A stretch of 5,883 bases of DNA, from NCBI GenBank assembly GCA_031267485.1, contig JAIRYY010000081.1, positions 1 through 5,883 on the forward strand, in the 5' to 3' direction. Source of the stretch: Tannerella sp. Its GTDB lineage: Bacteria; Bacteroidota; Bacteroidia; Bacteroidales; Tannerellaceae. Below the pieces are notes generated by a model. That model had not been told where the DNA came from and did not search any database. It was given only the letters and a program-made list of their open reading frames with translations. Each line of letters starts with the position of its first letter. The first letter of the stretch is position 1. Shown here piece by piece: positions 5,840-5,883 of the stretch. Made by a program: the position numbers and the translations under genes.

Positions 5840-5883
5840 ACGGTATTTCAAAGAACTTACTTTAGTATTTACCACTTTTAATC

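Noticed and set aside
5817..5883. Possible new plus-strand gene start (MKISSWNERYF...) open to the window end
   Set aside because: It overlaps the end of the transposase remnant in another frame, is only 22 codons long here, has no promoter box, and is not recognisable. Chance is as likely.
1..5883. CRISPR array, tRNA, rRNA, toxin-antitoxin or phage-defence genes
   Set aside because: No regularly spaced repeats, RNA gene signatures or relevant protein motifs were found on either strand.

Overview
The window looks like a piece of a Bacteroidota chromosome, most likely Bacteroidales. Three things point there: two C-terminal sorting domains of the type IX secretion system (T9SS), a promoter element of the TAnnTTTG kind upstream of an outer-membrane gene, and a pair of outer-membrane beta-barrel proteins ending in aromatic residues. 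Genus and species cannot be resolved from this much sequence.

Layout. Positions 1-1320 (+) are the 3' end of a large T9SS-exported surface protein. Its fibronectin type III (FN3) fold is interrupted by an inserted beta-sandwich module, followed by a Gly/Ser linker and a type A sorting domain. It converges, 15 bp apart, with a block of three minus-strand genes read from 5085 down to 1336: a small outer-membrane beta-barrel protein (5085-4273), a 700-residue secreted protein with helix-hairpin-helix (HhH) motifs and a long beta-rich C-terminus (4254-2152), and a radical SAM protein of the COG0731 type (2115-1336). The gaps of 18 and 36 bp, with no obvious terminator, suggest one operon. It would be driven from a promoter near 5169-5176 through a 5' leader that carries a heptanucleotide tandem repeat.

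Positions 5086-5363 are non-coding and hold the promoter, the GATTAAT repeat (5103-5130) and a roughly 100-bp nested inverted repeat (5258-5358) centred on a near-perfect palindrome (5298-5325) that resembles a REP/MITE element.

Positions 5364-5839 are a graveyard. An orphan minus-strand T9SS sorting domain has lost the rest of its gene. It abuts the plus-strand C-terminal third of an IS200/IS605-type TnpA transposase that carries two in-frame stops and a one-base frameshift. The last 44 bases show nothing that can be named.

How it fits together. The T9SS cargo and the two outer-membrane proteins all concern the cell envelope. The radical SAM enzyme is cytoplasmic and its link to the other two is by position only. 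No complete new system is evident. The points most worth a second look are the HhH/barrel/radical SAM neighbourhood, the split FN3 domain, the nested inverted repeat and the decayed IS200 copy hidden across frames.
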